A stretch of 64,000 bases of DNA from Pseudomonas sp. ANT_J12 (GTDB lineage: Bacteria > Pseudomonadota > Gammaproteobacteria > Pseudomonadales > Pseudomonadaceae). The notes below the pieces were generated by a model. The model was given only the letters and a program-made list of their open reading frames with translations, was not told the DNA's origin and did no database searches. Location of the stretch: the NCBI RefSeq assembly GCF_008370045.1, contig NZ_VOBN01000010.1, positions 1 to 64,000 of the forward strand, in the 5' to 3' direction. Positions 41,530 to 51,816 of this stretch are shown piece after piece. Numbering within the stretch: position 1 is the stretch's first letter; the number at the start of each line of letters is the position of its first letter. Position numbers and translations under genes: made by a program.

Positions 41530-44376
41530 TCAGACCTGCTCGAGTGCTTCGTTCAATGCGCGCTCCAGGTCGGCCTTGTAGCGCAGATACAAATTGCTTG
41601 AACTCTGCCCATCACCGAGCAGGCCCGACAGGTCCAGGTCGGTGATGTAGCAGCGGTAGCGCTCAATCTCGCGGCGCTGCTCGACGATTTCCCGGGCGAC
41701 CACGGTAAACAGCTGATCGCCATACTCCAGTTCCGAAAACTCCCGCTGATTGCAATACAACGTGACCTGCACCTGGCCCGGTGCGGCTTTGCCGATGATC
41801 GCCTGCACGTCGTAGAACGGCTTGTTGACCGGGGTTTGCGGCGCTGGCCGCGCTTCGACCCGACGTGCCCGGCCAGGGCCGGACGGCAATAGTTGGTAAT
41901 ACAAAGTGTCGAGGCTCAACGGCTGGGCGGCGTCCATCGGCAACAAGGCGTCCCGGCGATACAGGATCGATTGCAGGAAACGTTGCAGCGGCACCAGCAG
42001 GCTTTGCTCGTCGTGATACGGCAGGCGTTGCTGCCACAGCGCGTTGAATTCATCCAATACGTACAGATCGGCCTGCTGCTCGGTGATCCGGTAGAACACC
42101 TGGATGCACTCGGGCTGACCCATCGGCAACAGCAACGCGAGGTCCTGTTCTTCGAGGGCCATCGGGTCCAGGTGCAGCGGGCTGTAGCTCGCCAGCTCCT
42201 CGCCCAGGTAGTCGAACAGCGCCGGCAGGGTGGCGAGGGCGACGTGGTTGACCTGGCCGGGCACCAATTCCAGCACGTGGTAATGCTGCTGCACCTGAAT
42301 CAGGTAGCGATGGTTGAGTTTGCTCAACAGCAGGTTCTGCGCGGTATCGAGGATTTCTTCGACCCGCCGCGCAATGAATTGCGCGCGGTTGTGGCAGAAA
42401 CAACGGACCCGCAAGCGCGGCTGTTGCGGCCCTTTGGGCAGGTTGTTGAGGTAATCGCGCAGGCAGTCGAGCAGCGCGTGCGGCCCGTCGTAGCGGCTGA
42501 CCAGCACTTCATTCCAGCTATTGAGCGTGACCTGATCCAGGGTCAGCACCAGGTTTTCCCGCACGCCGGCGTAACTCAGGGAGTCGGTGCGCTCGGTGGT
42601 CATCAGGATGTTGAGGTCACGATGGTGCTTGAGCGGATCGACGCCGACGTTCACCAGGATCAACACTTCGCCGGGCACGCTGGGGCGCAACAGGGCATCT
42701 TCGGCGACGGTGGTCAGGGGCAGGGCGATGCTCTGCTGCAGGCTGCCGAGCAGGTTGAACAGTTCGAATTCGCTCAAGTCGCTGGTGCCGGGGTGCAAGG
42801 CCAGGCGGGTGCTGCTGTCGATCACGCCATTGCGGTGGCACCAGGTCAGCAGTTCCAGCAACTGACGGCTGCGCTTGATCGGCGCGAAATGCTCCCACTC
42901 GTGGGCGGTCAGGCTGCCGTTGTACAAACCCCATTGGGTTTGCCCCGGTTCTTTCTTGTTTGGCGCCTGCACCAGGGTCAGGGTGTCTTCGGCCAGGTCC
43001 GGGGCGATGCCCGGGTTGATGAATTCGACCTTGTCGGCCTTGCGCTCGAACGCCGCGTACAGCCGCCGGCCCAGCACGTTGAGGTCGCGCTTGTTGATCA
43101 GGCTGACAGTTTGCTCGGTGCGGGCGAACTGGGTCAGGAAGCGGTAGCTGTAATTCAGTTCGTTGACCAGCGCCCGGCGTTCGGCGCTGACCTGGCGGAC
43201 TTTCCACTGGCTGCGGCTGTCGAGCAACGCCAGTTGCCGTTGATCCCAATGCCATTCGCTGGCCAGGCGTTCCAGCAGCGAGCGCTGCCAACTCGCGGTG
43301 CGGCTGTTGCTGCCGGTGAGCTTGCGATTGACCTTCAGGTACAGCGCACGGCGCACCAGTTCCAGGCGTTCGGGTTCGCCACGAGCGGTCAGGTATTCCT
43401 CGATGCGCCGGTAGACGACGATGTATGGGTCCAGCTCATCGAGGTCCAGCCGATTGGCGAACACTGCCTGTTTGAAGCGCAGGCTCAGGCAATGGACCTT
43501 GGGGTGTTCGCTGGCGTAGACCTCGATCAGCAGCAGTTTAAGCACCGACTTGTAGGGCGATTCGATGCCCTTGAACAACTGCCAGAGCCCGGCGCCGATG
43601 AACTCTCCCGGCGGAATGTGCGCCAGATGCCCCAGGTCCAGGGTTTCGTCGGCGCGGATAAAGCGCTTGGACAGCAGCGTGTGGGTGTATTGGTGATAAC
43701 CCGTCTCTTCGTAGACCGGCACCAGCCACCAGATCGGCGTGCGGCCAGCGAGCCAGATCGCCGTGCGATAGAACTCGTCCAGCAGCAAGTAATGCTGGGT
43801 GGTGCCGCAGTCTTCCGAACTCAGTTGCGTATCGCGCTCGCCGTGCATGAAGCGGGTCGGGTCGATCAGGAAAAAGTGTGCCTCGGCGCCCTGGCTGGCG
43901 GCCCAGGCTTCGAGCAGTTGGCATTTCTTGCGCAGTTCGACGAGTTCGCTTTCGCTCAGATCCGGGCCGTGGCACACCCACACGTCCATGTCGCTCTGGT
44001 CGGCCTGGGCCAGGGTGCCGAGGCTGCCCATCAGGAACAGGCCATGAATCGGTCGTGGCGGATTGCTGCCGTGGCGCGGCTTGTAGGAAAACGAACGGGT
44101 CAGGCGCTGGGCTTCGGCGAGGGTGTTGGCGTCGGGCTCGTAATTCGACAGCCCGGCCGGCGCGCTGCCGGACACGTAACCCGGCAGCAGCGGGTGATTG
44201 ACGTGGAAAAACAGCGGCAGCAGGGTCAACACCCCTTGCTGGCGCGTCGACAACCCTTCCATGGCGCGGGCCGTGCGGCCTTCGTTGAGCTTCAGGAAAC
44301 GGGCGCGCAGCTGGCTCAGGACCTTGCGGTCGATGCCTTCGTCCAGGTCGGGGCGGATTTCATGGGTTCGGGTCAT
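41530..44376 (-). CDS. cyaA: Class I adenylate cyclase
   Basis: A 948-residue class I adenylate cyclase (E. coli CyaA type). N-terminal catalytic half with the nucleotidyltransferase-like motif LFLMGSLGTLAQADQSDMDV (G-S and D-x-D), then the long regulatory C-terminal half. It makes cAMP for Vfr/Crp-type regulation in the cytoplasm. Length is as expected. ATG 44376; convergent with rnk, four bases apart. Confidence 0.95.
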   Translation of the reverse strand: MTRTHEIRPDLDEGIDRKVLSQLRARFLKLNEGRTARAMEGLSTRQQGVLTLLPLFFHVNHPLLPGYVSGSAPAGLSNYEPDANTLAEAQRLTRSFSYKPRHGSNPPRPIHGLFLMGSLGTLAQADQSDMDVWVCHGPDLSESELVELRKKCQLLEAWAASQGAEAHFFLIDPTRFMHGERDTQLSSEDCGTTQHYLLLDEFYRTAIWLAGRTPIWWLVPVYEETGYHQYTHTLLSKRFIRADETLDLGHLAHIPPGEFIGAGLWQLFKGIESPYKSVLKLLLIEVYASEHPKVHCLSLRFKQAVFANRLDLDELDPYIVVYRRIEEYLTARGEPERLELVRRALYLKVNRKLTGSNSRTASWQRSLLERLASEWHWDQRQLALLDSRSQWKVRQVSAERRALVNELNYSYRFLTQFARTEQTVSLINKRDLNVLGRRLYAAFERKADKVEFINPGIAPDLAEDTLTLVQAPNKKEPGQTQWGLYNGSLTAHEWEHFAPIKRSRQLLELLTWCHRNGVIDSSTRLALHPGTSDLSEFELFNLLGSLQQSIALPLTTVAEDALLRPSVPGEVLILVNVGVDPLKHHRDLNILMTTERTDSLSYAGVRENLVLTLDQVTLNSWNEVLVSRYDGPHALLDCLRDYLNNLPKGPQQPRLRVRCFCHNRAQFIARRVEEILDTAQNLLLSKLNHRYLIQVQQHYHVLELVPGQVNHVALATLPALFDYLGEELASYSPLHLDPMALEEQDLALLLPMGQPECIQVFYRITEQQADLYVLDEFNALWQQRLPYHDEQSLLVPLQRFLQSILYRRDALLPMDAAQPLSLDTLYYQLLPSGPGRARRVEARPAPQTPVNKPFYDVQAIIGKAAPGQVQVTLYCNQREFSELEYGDQLFTVVAREIVEQRREIERYRCYITDLDLSGLLGDGQSSSNLYLRYKADLERALNEALEQV

Positions 44377-44556
44377 GTCAGCTCAAACCGGCTCGCGAAG
44401 CTCGGACGTAGGGTCTGCGGATGAGGGGCAGTTTAGCGCCTCGGCCCCGGGACTTTTAAGCTGTATTTGTTTTTTGGCGCCAGATTTCTATCGCGAGGCG
44501 ACAAGCTGCCCGCGGAAATCCCGTCACAGGGGTTTCCGTGGGCGATGCGGTGAGGT

Positions 44557-44802
44557 TTAGGCTGTTTCCCGAACGCTCAGAATGGTCAGAACGGTTTGTA
44601 CATTTTGCGCGGCGTCACGACCCAGGCTGGTCAGGTAACCGCCATCGGGCTGGTCGATCAGTTCTTTTTCGTGCAGGCGTTTAGCGGCGGCAATGTGTTT
44701 CGGGGCAGCGGTCTGATGAATTTTCAAACCTTCCTGGGAACTGTCCAGGTTGAAGAGTGCAAGGACTTCCAGTTCGGCAACCAACTCAGGGGTAAGCGAC
44801 AT
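44557..44802 (-). CDS. TIGR02647 family protein
   Basis: An 81-residue protein: MSLTPELVAELEVLALFNLD, SSQEGLKIHQTAAPKHIAAA and RLHEKELIDQPDGGYLTSLG. It matches the TIGR02647 family, small helical proteins of gammaproteobacteria with a winged-helix look (HIAAAKRLHEKELI... DGGYLT). Function unknown; DNA binding is possible. Single gene next to cyaA. Confidence 0.85.
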   Translation of the reverse strand: MSLTPELVAELEVLALFNLDSSQEGLKIHQTAAPKHIAAAKRLHEKELIDQPDGGYLTSLGRDAAQNVQTVLTILSVRETA

Positions 44803-44928
44803 AAGGACTCCAGACTTTCTAGGAATTGGACGACAGCGCCCCTAAGGTGAGCTCACTCGTGCGGCATGTCCAGTGCTGGCAGCAGGGTTTTTTCGCCTTG
44901 GGATCCGTTCCCCGATAACGGGGTGTTG

Positions 44929-45018
44929 TAGGAGCAAGGCTTGCCCGCGATTGCCGCGCCGCAATCTGTCAGATGAACCGTGTAATCGTTCATCGCGGGC
45001 AAGCCTCGCTCCTACAGG
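44929..45018. repeat. REP doublet
   Basis: TGTAGGAGCAAGGCTTGCCC at 44928 and the inverse GGGCAAGCCTCGCTCCTACA at 44997. Confidence 0.8.
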
Positions 45019-45028
45019 GGGGCGGTGC

Positions 45029-45313
45029 TTACTTTTTTTCTGGTGGCAATTCAGGAAGTGCACGCAGGGCGGCTTCGTACCATTCGGTATTGAACGCGCG
45101 GTCTTCTTCGAGGATCGCGTCGATTTCCACCGCCAGCACGTGGGCCATCAGGTTGAGGATTTCTTCGCGCTCGTAACCCACCAGGGTCAACTTGTTGAAG
45201 GTGGCCTTGGCGGCCGGCGGGTTGTCGCTTTCGATCTGGTTTTCAATCGCTTCGATCAGGGTGTTCTCGGTGAATTCTTCTTCGTCGCTATCGATATCAG
45301 TCGGCTCGCTCAT
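45029..45313 (-). CDS. Conserved small acidic hypothetical protein
   Basis: A 94-residue acidic protein: MSEPTDIDSDEEEFTENTLI, AIENQIESDNPPAAKATFNK, LTLVGYEREEILNLMAHVLA and VEIDAILEEDRAFNTEWYEA. It appears complete and all-helical. I know such proteins next to argH/cyaA in pseudomonads, without a function. It is divergent from the glutathione S-transferase gene. Confidence 0.8.
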   Translation of the reverse strand: MSEPTDIDSDEEEFTENTLIEAIENQIESDNPPAAKATFNKLTLVGYEREEILNLMAHVLAVEIDAILEEDRAFNTEWYEAALRALPELPPEKK

Positions 45314-45437
45314 GGCAGGCTCCTCAAGTTAAGGCGGGCAGTTTACCCGCATTCAGCGCCGTGATGCTGCTGGCAAGAAACGCCTGGGCGTTCTATAAAC
45401 AGGCACTGCCCACCCCGCACGGCCTGGAGGCTTTGTG

Positions 45438-46097
45438 ATGCTCAAGCTTTATGGATTTTCCGTCAGCAACTACTACAACATGGTGAAACTGGCGCTGCTC
45501 GAGAAAGGACTGCCGTTCGAGGAAGTGCTGTTTTACCCGTCCCCGACCCCCGAGGCGTTGGCCATCAGCCCGCGTGGCAAGGTTCCGGTGCTGGGCGTCG
45601 AACAGGGTTTCGTCAACGAAACCGCCGTCATTCTTGAATACATCGAGCAAACCCAGAAAGGCACGCCGCTGCTGCCGAGCGATCCGTTCGAGCGCTCGCA
45701 GGCCCTGGCGCTGGCCAAGGAAATCGAGCTGTACATCGAGTTGCCGGGCCGCGCCTGTTATGGCGAAGCGTTTTTCGGCTCGCCTGTACCGGATGCGATC
45801 AAGGACAAGACCAAGGCCGAATTGCTGCTGGGCTTTGCGTCGCTGGGCCGCCACGGCAAGTTCGCCCCGTACGTGGCGGGCGATAGCCTGAGCATTGCCG
45901 ATTTGTATTTCCTCTACAGCGTGCCGCTGGCCTGTGCGGTCGGGCAGAAGCTGTTCGGGATTGATCTGTTGGCCGAAATGCCGGCGGCCAAGGCGCTGCT
46001 GGAGCGTCTGGAGCAAAACCCGCATGTGCAGCGGATTGCGGCGGACAAGGAAGCGGCGATGCCAGGGTTTTTGGCGATGGTCGCGTCCAAGAAGTAG
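45438..46097 (+). CDS. Glutathione S-transferase family protein
   Basis: A 219-residue GST. The thioredoxin-like N-terminal domain reads MLKLYGFSVSNYYNMVKLAL, GKVPVLGVEQGFVNETAVIL (cis-Pro and glutathione-binding Glu-Thr) and is followed by the all-helical domain (DSLSIADLYFLYSVPLA). It conjugates or reduces small molecules with glutathione; the substrate is unknown. GGAGG lies upstream; ATG 45438 is preferred over the GTG just before it. Confidence 0.88.
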   Translation: MLKLYGFSVSNYYNMVKLALLEKGLPFEEVLFYPSPTPEALAISPRGKVPVLGVEQGFVNETAVILEYIEQTQKGTPLLPSDPFERSQALALAKEIELYIELPGRACYGEAFFGSPVPDAIKDKTKAELLLGFASLGRHGKFAPYVAGDSLSIADLYFLYSVPLACAVGQKLFGIDLLAEMPAAKALLERLEQNPHVQRIAADKEAAMPGFLAMVASKK

Positions 46098-46118
46098 GGT
46101 TTGTGTAGCGCATCCGAA

Positions 46119-46206
46119 ATTGCATTCGCGGGCAAGCCTCGCTCCTACGCAGGTACAGCGCGACCTGTGTAGGAGCGAGCGGTGCGACGATTCGACTTGC
46201 CCGCGA
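46119..46206. repeat. REP doublet
   Basis: TTCGCGGGCAAGCCTCGCTC near 46125 and GTAGGAGCGAGCGGTGCGAC with CTTGCCCGCGAA near 46170-46206, in inverse orientation. It fills the gap between the convergent GST and argH genes. Confidence 0.7.
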
Positions 46207-46211
46207 AGCTT

Positions 46212-47606
46212 TTAACGGCTGGCGAGCAATGCCTGACCGCGCACCACGGCTTTCTTGACCTGCGCCGGCGCAGTCCCGCCGATATGGTCACGGGCATTCA
46301 CCGAGCCTTCCAGGGTCAGCACGGCAAATACGTCCTGATCGATCTGGTCGCTGAACTTGCGCAGTTCTTCCAGGCTCATTTCCGCCAGGTCCTTGCCGCT
46401 TTCCACACCGTACTTCACCGCATGGCCAACGATTTCGTGGCAGTCACGGAACGGCAGGCCACGGCGTACCAGGTAGTCCGCCAGGTCGGTGGCGGTAGAG
46501 AAACCGCGCAGCGCCGCTTCGCGCATCATGGCGTGCTTGGGTTTGATCGCCGGGATCATGTCGGCAAAGGCCCGTAGCGAGTCGCGCAACGTATCGGCGG
46601 CGTCGAACAGCGGCTCTTTGTCTTCCTGGTTGTCCTTGTTGTAGGCCAATGGCTGGCCTTTCATCAAGGTCAGCAGGCCCATCAGCGCGCCGAACACACG
46701 GCCGGTCTTGCCACGCACCAGTTCCGGCACGTCCGGGTTTTTCTTTTGCGGCATGATCGAGCTGCCGGTGCAGAAGCGGTCCGGCAGATCGATGAACTGG
46801 AATTGCGCGCTGGTCCACAGCACCAGTTCTTCGGAGAAGCGCGACAAGTGCATCATCGCAATGCTCGCGGCCGAACAGAATTCGATGGCGAAGTCACGAT
46901 CCGACACGTTGTCCAGCGAGTTGCCGCCGACGGCATCGAAGCCCAGCAGTTGCGCGGTGAACTCACGGTCGATCGGGTAGGTGGTGCCGGCCAGCGCGGC
47001 GCTGCCCAGGGGCATGCGGTTGGTGCGCTTGCGGCAATCCACCAGGCGCTCGTAGTCGCGGCTAAGCATTTCGAACCAGGCCAGCATGTGGTGCCCGAAG
47101 GTCACTGGCTGCGCGGTTTGCAGGTGGGTGAAGCCCGGCATGATGCTGCCGGCTTCGCGTTCGGCCTGCTCCAGCAAGCCTTTTTGCAGGCGGGTGATTT
47201 CGGCGAGGATCAGGTCGATCTCGTCCCGCAGCCACAGGCGGATGTCGGTGGCGACCTGGTCGTTACGGCTGCGGCCGGTGTGCAGCTTTTTACCGGTCAC
47301 GCCGATGCGATCGGTCAGGCGCGCCTCGATGTTCATGTGCACGTCTTCGAGGTCGATGCGCCAGTCGAACTGGCCGGCCTCGATTTCACCCTGGATGGTC
47401 TTCAGGCCATCGGTGATGCTGTCGCGCTCGGCATCGGTCAGCACGCCGACCTTGGCCAGCATGGTGGCGTGGGCGATCGAACCCATGATGTCGTGGCGAT
47501 ACAGGCGCTGGTCGAAAGTGACGGAGGCGGTGAAGCGGGCGACGAAGGCGTCGACGGGTTCACTGAAGCGGCCGCCCCAGGACTGATTGGTCTTGTCAGT
47601 GCTCAT
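46212..47606 (-). CDS. argH: Argininosuccinate lyase
   Basis: A 464-residue argininosuccinate lyase of the fumarase/aspartase superfamily. The signature [20 protein letters not shown] with the catalytic Ser is present, as are [20 protein letters not shown] at the start and [13 protein letters not shown]. It cleaves argininosuccinate to arginine and fumarate, the last step of arginine synthesis. ATG 47606 is the family start; the open frame to 47756 looks non-coding. Divergent from algR over 460 bases. Confidence 0.96.
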   Translation of the reverse strand: MSTDKTNQSWGGRFSEPVDAFVARFTASVTFDQRLYRHDIMGSIAHATMLAKVGVLTDAERDSITDGLKTIQGEIEAGQFDWRIDLEDVHMNIEARLTDRIGVTGKKLHTGRSRNDQVATDIRLWLRDEIDLILAEITRLQKGLLEQAEREAGSIMPGFTHLQTAQPVTFGHHMLAWFEMLSRDYERLVDCRKRTNRMPLGSAALAGTTYPIDREFTAQLLGFDAVGGNSLDNVSDRDFAIEFCSAASIAMMHLSRFSEELVLWTSAQFQFIDLPDRFCTGSSIMPQKKNPDVPELVRGKTGRVFGALMGLLTLMKGQPLAYNKDNQEDKEPLFDAADTLRDSLRAFADMIPAIKPKHAMMREAALRGFSTATDLADYLVRRGLPFRDCHEIVGHAVKYGVESGKDLAEMSLEELRKFSDQIDQDVFAVLTLEGSVNARDHIGGTAPAQVKKAVVRGQALLASR

Positions 47607-48066
47607 GAATTCGCTCGTATCGGCTTGAAGAAGGTTGGCGTTTAACGCTGGGGCGGATAATAACAGGGTTGCCAATCCTGTCGCTGACACTGGTCGATAC
47701 GTTTTTTTCTCATACGCCGGCCCATACTCGGGGTATCGCCAGAAGGCGTTGCGCAACGATATTTTTCAATTGAGCAATATCACGCCGGCAACCGTCTACA
47801 GTTGGACAGTAGGATCAGCGCACTTCTGTGCGCTGGCGCTGCCTATAAAAAAAGGGGGTGTTCGTATTGTGTATCAGCAAACCCTACGGCGATGCCTCGC
47901 CAACGCGGGCCCGGGCCGCCAATCGCCCCGCAGATGAAAATTTAGCCGCCGGTCTCGCGGCACTTTTTGGCCCTCGCGCCAGTCTTAGCGTGGATCGCGG
48001 TGACGGATGTCACTTCACCTGTCTACGCTATCCTTGTGCGAGACTCACGCAGGAATCCAGCGCAAT
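47607..48066. other. argH-algR intergenic region, no fimS/algZ
   Basis: This 460-bp gap has no supported gene. In P. aeruginosa the sensor gene fimS (algZ) stands between argH and algR; it is not here. Promoters of argH and algR must lie in this stretch; I could not fix them. Confidence 0.5.
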
Positions 48067-48813
48067 ATGAATGTCCTGATCGTTGATGACGAACCCCTAG
48101 CCCGCGAGCGCCTGAGCCGAATGGTCGGTGAACTCGAGGGATACAGTGTCATGGAGCCCGGTGCCACGAACGGCGAAGAGGCGTTGGCGCTGATCGACAG
48201 CCACAAGCCGGATATCGTGCTGCTCGATATCCGCATGCCGGGCCTCGATGGCCTGCAAGTGGCTGCGCGATTGTGCGAGCGTGAAACGCCGCCGGCCGTG
48301 GTGTTTTGCAGCGGCCCGGATGAATTCGCCGCCGAGGCCTTGCAGGCCAGTGGCGTGGGTTATCTGGTCAAGCCGGTGCGCACCGAGTTATTGCTCGAAG
48401 CCTTGAAGAAGGCCGAGCGGCCCAATCGCGTGCAACTCGCCGCCCTGACACGCCCGGCAGCCGAAACCGGCAGCGGCCCGCGCAGCCACATCAGTGCCCG
48501 CACCCGCAAAGGTATTGAACTGATCCCGTTGGGTCAGGTGGTCTATTTCATTGCCGACCACAAATACGTGACCTTGCGCCACGAAGGCGGCGAAGTGCTG
48601 CTGGACGAGCCGCTCAAGGCCCTGGAAGACGAATTCGGCGACCGCTTCGTGCGTATCCATCGCAACGCCCTGGTCGCCCGCGAACGCATCGAACGCCTGC
48701 AACGCACGCCCCTGGGGCATTTCCAGTTGTTCCTCAAGGGCTTGAACGGCGATGCGTTGATCGTCAGCCGTCGTCATGTGGCCGGCGTGCGCAAGATGAT
48801 GCAGCAGCTTTAA
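48067..48813 (+). CDS. algR: LytTR response regulator AlgR
   Basis: A 248-residue response regulator. Receiver domain 1-115 with the acidic pair DDE at 7-9, phosphorylation site Asp54 (VLLDIRMPG) and Lys in LVKPV; LytTR DNA-binding domain from about 145 (KGIELIPLGQVVYFIADHKY, RFVRIHRNALVARERIERLQ). In P. aeruginosa AlgR controls alginate, twitching and virulence genes. It begins at ATG 48067; hemC follows after 138 bases. The cognate sensor is not adjacent. Confidence 0.95.
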   Translation: MNVLIVDDEPLARERLSRMVGELEGYSVMEPGATNGEEALALIDSHKPDIVLLDIRMPGLDGLQVAARLCERETPPAVVFCSGPDEFAAEALQASGVGYLVKPVRTELLLEALKKAERPNRVQLAALTRPAAETGSGPRSHISARTRKGIELIPLGQVVYFIADHKYVTLRHEGGEVLLDEPLKALEDEFGDRFVRIHRNALVARERIERLQRTPLGHFQLFLKGLNGDALIVSRRHVAGVRKMMQQL

Positions 48814-48951
48814 TCCGCCGTTCCCAGGCGGACTCCACACCCGATTGCCGGACGTCGAAGGCCAGGGAGGCCAAGCAGTTCCTGATACAAGTCAAAGTGG
48901 ATTTGGCTGAGCTGTTATTATCCGCCGTATCTATTCAGTACGGATTGATCC

Positions 48952-49893
48952 ATGTCCTCTCGCGAAATCCGCATCGCCACCCGTAAAAGTGCGCTGGCCC
49001 TCTGGCAGGCCGAATACGTCAAAGCTCGTCTTGAGCAAGCCCATCCAGGCCTGTTGGTGACGCTGGTGCCCATGGTCAGTCGCGGCGACAAGCTGCTCGA
49101 CTCGCCACTGTCGAAAATCGGCGGCAAGGGCCTGTTCGTCAAGGAACTGGAAACCGCGCTGCTGGAAAACGAAGCCGACATCGCCGTGCACTCGATGAAA
49201 GACGTGCCAATGGACTTCCCCGAAGGCCTCGGTCTGTTTTGCATCTGCGAGCGCGAAGACCCGCGCGACGCTTTCGTTTCCAATACCTATGCCAGCCTCG
49301 ATGAGTTGCCCCAGGGCAGCATCGTCGGCACGTCGAGCCTGCGCCGTCAGGCCCAGTTGCTGACGCGCCGGCCGGACCTGGAAATCCGCTTCCTGCGCGG
49401 CAACGTCAACACACGCCTGGCCAAGCTCGATGCCGGCGAATACGACGCCATCATCCTCGCTGCGGCGGGTTTGATTCGCCTGGGCTTCGAAGACCGCATC
49501 ACCTCGGCCATCAGCGTCGACGACAGCCTGCCGGCCGGTGGCCAGGGCGCGGTCGGGATCGAATGCCGCAGCGTCGACACTGAAATCCACGCCTTGCTCG
49601 CACCGCTGCATCACCAGGACACCGCCACCCGCGTCACCGCCGAACGTGCCCTCAACAAACATTTGAATGGCGGCTGCCAAGTGCCGATCGCCTGCTACGC
49701 CGTGCTTGAAGGCGAGCAGATCTGGTTGCGCGGGCTGGTGGGCGATCCGAGCGGTGGCCTGCTGCTCAATGCCGAGGCCCGTGCGCCGCGCAGTGACGCC
49801 GAATCCCTGGGTGTGCAGGTCGCCGAAGACCTGCTGAGCCAGGGGGCCGGTGACATTCTGAAAGCGGTCTACGGCGAGGCAGGTCACGAGTGA
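48952..49893 (+). CDS. hemC: Porphobilinogen deaminase
   Basis: A 313-residue hydroxymethylbilane synthase: [42 protein letters not shown] and the dipyrromethane-binding Cys in [13 protein letters not shown]. It joins four porphobilinogen units. The stop overlaps the hemD start (GTGA), so the two are translationally coupled. Confidence 0.97.
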   Translation: MSSREIRIATRKSALALWQAEYVKARLEQAHPGLLVTLVPMVSRGDKLLDSPLSKIGGKGLFVKELETALLENEADIAVHSMKDVPMDFPEGLGLFCICEREDPRDAFVSNTYASLDELPQGSIVGTSSLRRQAQLLTRRPDLEIRFLRGNVNTRLAKLDAGEYDAIILAAAGLIRLGFEDRITSAISVDDSLPAGGQGAVGIECRSVDTEIHALLAPLHHQDTATRVTAERALNKHLNGGCQVPIACYAVLEGEQIWLRGLVGDPSGGLLLNAEARAPRSDAESLGVQVAEDLLSQGAGDILKAVYGEAGHE

Positions 49894-50657
49894 ATGGCTG
49901 GCGTCTGCTGCTGACGCGCCCCGCAGATGAGTCGGCGGCGCTGAGCAGCGTGTTGGCCGAGAGCGGGATTTTCAGCAACTGCCTGCCGCTTTTGGAAATC
50001 GAGCCGATTGCCGCCTCTGACACAATGCGCGCGGTGATCCGGGAGCTGGATCGCTATTGCGCGGTGATTGTGGTCAGCAAGCCGGCGGCCAGGCTTGGCG
50101 TTGATCTGCTCAGCCAGCAGTGGCCGCAGCCACCTCAACTGAAATGGTTCACCGTAGGCGCCGCGACCGCGCAAATCCTTGAAGATTTCGGGCTCGATGT
50201 GAGCTTCCCGGTCGATGGCGATGACAGCGAAGCCTTGCTTGAACTGGCGCAGTTGCGCGAGGCTGTCGCCCGGCCTGATCCGCGTGTGTTGATCATGCGC
50301 GGGGAGGGTGGCCGCGAGTTGCTGGCCGGGCGTTTGCGTGAGCTTGGTGCTAGTGTCGAGTATCTGGAGTTATACCGTCGTGGCTTGCCGAGCTATTCGA
50401 CGACTGCGCTGCCGGACCGGATCGAAGCGGAACGCTTGAACGGGCTGGTGGTCAGCAGTGGACAGGGTTTTGAGCACCTGCACCAGTTGGCCGGCGATGC
50501 CTGGCCACGGTTGGCGCAGTTGCCGTTGTTTGTTCCAAGCCCAAGGGTCGCCGAGCTGGCACGTGCCGCCGGGGCCCAAACAGTTGTGGATTGTCGTGGC
50601 GCCAGTGCCACGGCTTTGCTGACGGCGTTACGGGAGCAACCCGTACCCGTTCTCTAA
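49890..50657 (+). CDS. hemD: Uroporphyrinogen-III synthase
   Basis: A 255-residue HemD with two Rossmann-like domains: [56 protein letters not shown] and [20 protein letters not shown]. It closes hydroxymethylbilane to uroporphyrinogen III. The family varies strongly in sequence, but position after hemC is decisive. GTG start 49890. Confidence 0.93.
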   Translation: MNGWRLLLTRPADESAALSSVLAESGIFSNCLPLLEIEPIAASDTMRAVIRELDRYCAVIVVSKPAARLGVDLLSQQWPQPPQLKWFTVGAATAQILEDFGLDVSFPVDGDDSEALLELAQLREAVARPDPRVLIMRGEGGRELLAGRLRELGASVEYLELYRRGLPSYSTTALPDRIEAERLNGLVVSSGQGFEHLHQLAGDAWPRLAQLPLFVPSPRVAELARAAGAQTVVDCRGASATALLTALREQPVPVL

Positions 50658-50673
50658 TGCAAAGGATGGATAC

Positions 50674-51816
50674 GTGAGCGAAACAGTCTTGCCTAAAGAT
50701 GACGTGCAGCCGGTGCTCGATGCACCCGTTGAAACTCCACCACCTGCTGCGGTGCCGCGCAGGGGCAATGGACTGGCAATCGTCGCGCTGTTGCTGGGTG
50801 CCGCCGGCGTTGCCGTGGGCGGCTGGGGGGTGTGGCAAGTGCGCCACCTGCAGGCCAACACCCAACAGCAGTTGAGTGAAGTCCAGGCGCTGAACGATCA
50901 GGCCCAGAGCCTCAAGCTTAACGATCAACGCCTGACCGCACGTCTCGAACAACTGCCCGCCGCCGATGAGCTGGAAGACCGTCGCCGTCTGGTGACCCAG
51001 CTGCAAGGCGATCAACAACGCCTGAATCAAAAGCTGGAAACCGTCCTCGGTGCCAGTCGCAAGGATTGGCGCCTGGCCGAGGCCGAGCACTTGCTGCGTC
51101 TGGCCAGCCTGCGTCTTTCCGCGTTGCAGGACATCAGCAGCGCCCAGGCCCTGGTGCAGGGTGCCGATGAAATCCTGCGCGAACAGAACGACCCCGGCGC
51201 CTTCGCCGCCCGCGAGCAAGTGGCCAAGACCCTGGTGGCCTTGCGCAGCACCGAGCAGCCGGATCGCACCGGGTTGTTCCTGAGGCTGGGTGCATTGCGC
51301 GATCAGGTGATCAACCTCACCGAGCTGGCGCCCGAGTACAAGGACCGTGGCGAATCCCTGTTGGGCCTGACCGCCGATGGCGACGGCGCCAGTCGCTGGG
51401 CGCAATGGTGGGACGAGGTTTCGCGCTACATCCGCATCGACTTCAACGCCGACAAGAATGTGCGTCCGTTGCTGGCCGGGCAAAGCCTCAGCCAGGTGCG
51501 TCTGGCCCTGAGCCTGGCGCTGGAGCAGGCGCAGTGGGCCGCGCTCAACGGCCAGGCCTCGGTGTATACCCAGTCGCTGAAGGAAGCGCGGGATGTGCTC
51601 AAGGGCAACTTCAACCCGGACAACCCGCAGAGCAAAGCGATGCTTGAGCAGGTGGCCGATCTGGGCACGCAACCGGTCACGGTCGTCACGCCGGACCTGA
51701 CGGGCACGTTGAGCGCGGTTCAGGGTTACCTGGAGCGGCGTAATGTGAATGCCGAGGATTCGATCAAACCGCTGGCCAAACCTGCCGCGAACACTGCGCA
51801 GGAGGCCACGCCATGA
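50674..51816 (+). CDS. hemX: HemX-like uroporphyrinogen-III C-methyltransferase family protein
   Basis: A 380-residue inner-membrane protein: short cytoplasmic N-terminus, one membrane helix (about 29-50, NGLAIVALLLGAAGVAVGGW), a coiled coil (about 55-130, VQALNDQAQSLKLNDQRLTA) and a periplasmic helical domain with EAEHLLRLASLRLSALQDI and the W-rich WAQWWDEVSRYIRI. Annotated as a methyltransferase in many genomes but lacks methyltransferase motifs; role unclear. GTG start with AAGGAT upstream; overlaps hemY by four bases. Confidence 0.9.
   Translation: MSETVLPKDDVQPVLDAPVETPPPAAVPRRGNGLAIVALLLGAAGVAVGGWGVWQVRHLQANTQQQLSEVQALNDQAQSLKLNDQRLTARLEQLPAADELEDRRRLVTQLQGDQQRLNQKLETVLGASRKDWRLAEAEHLLRLASLRLSALQDISSAQALVQGADEILREQNDPGAFAAREQVAKTLVALRSTEQPDRTGLFLRLGALRDQVINLTELAPEYKDRGESLLGLTADGDGASRWAQWWDEVSRYIRIDFNADKNVRPLLAGQSLSQVRLALSLALEQAQWAALNGQASVYTQSLKEARDVLKGNFNPDNPQSKAMLEQVADLGTQPVTVVTPDLTGTLSAVQGYLERRNVNAEDSIKPLAKPAANTAQEATP

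Noticed and set aside
41893-44424. 843-residue open frame antisense to cyaA
   Set aside because: Shadow of the GC-rich cyaA gene; no motif, no ribosome site, complete overlap with a certain gene.
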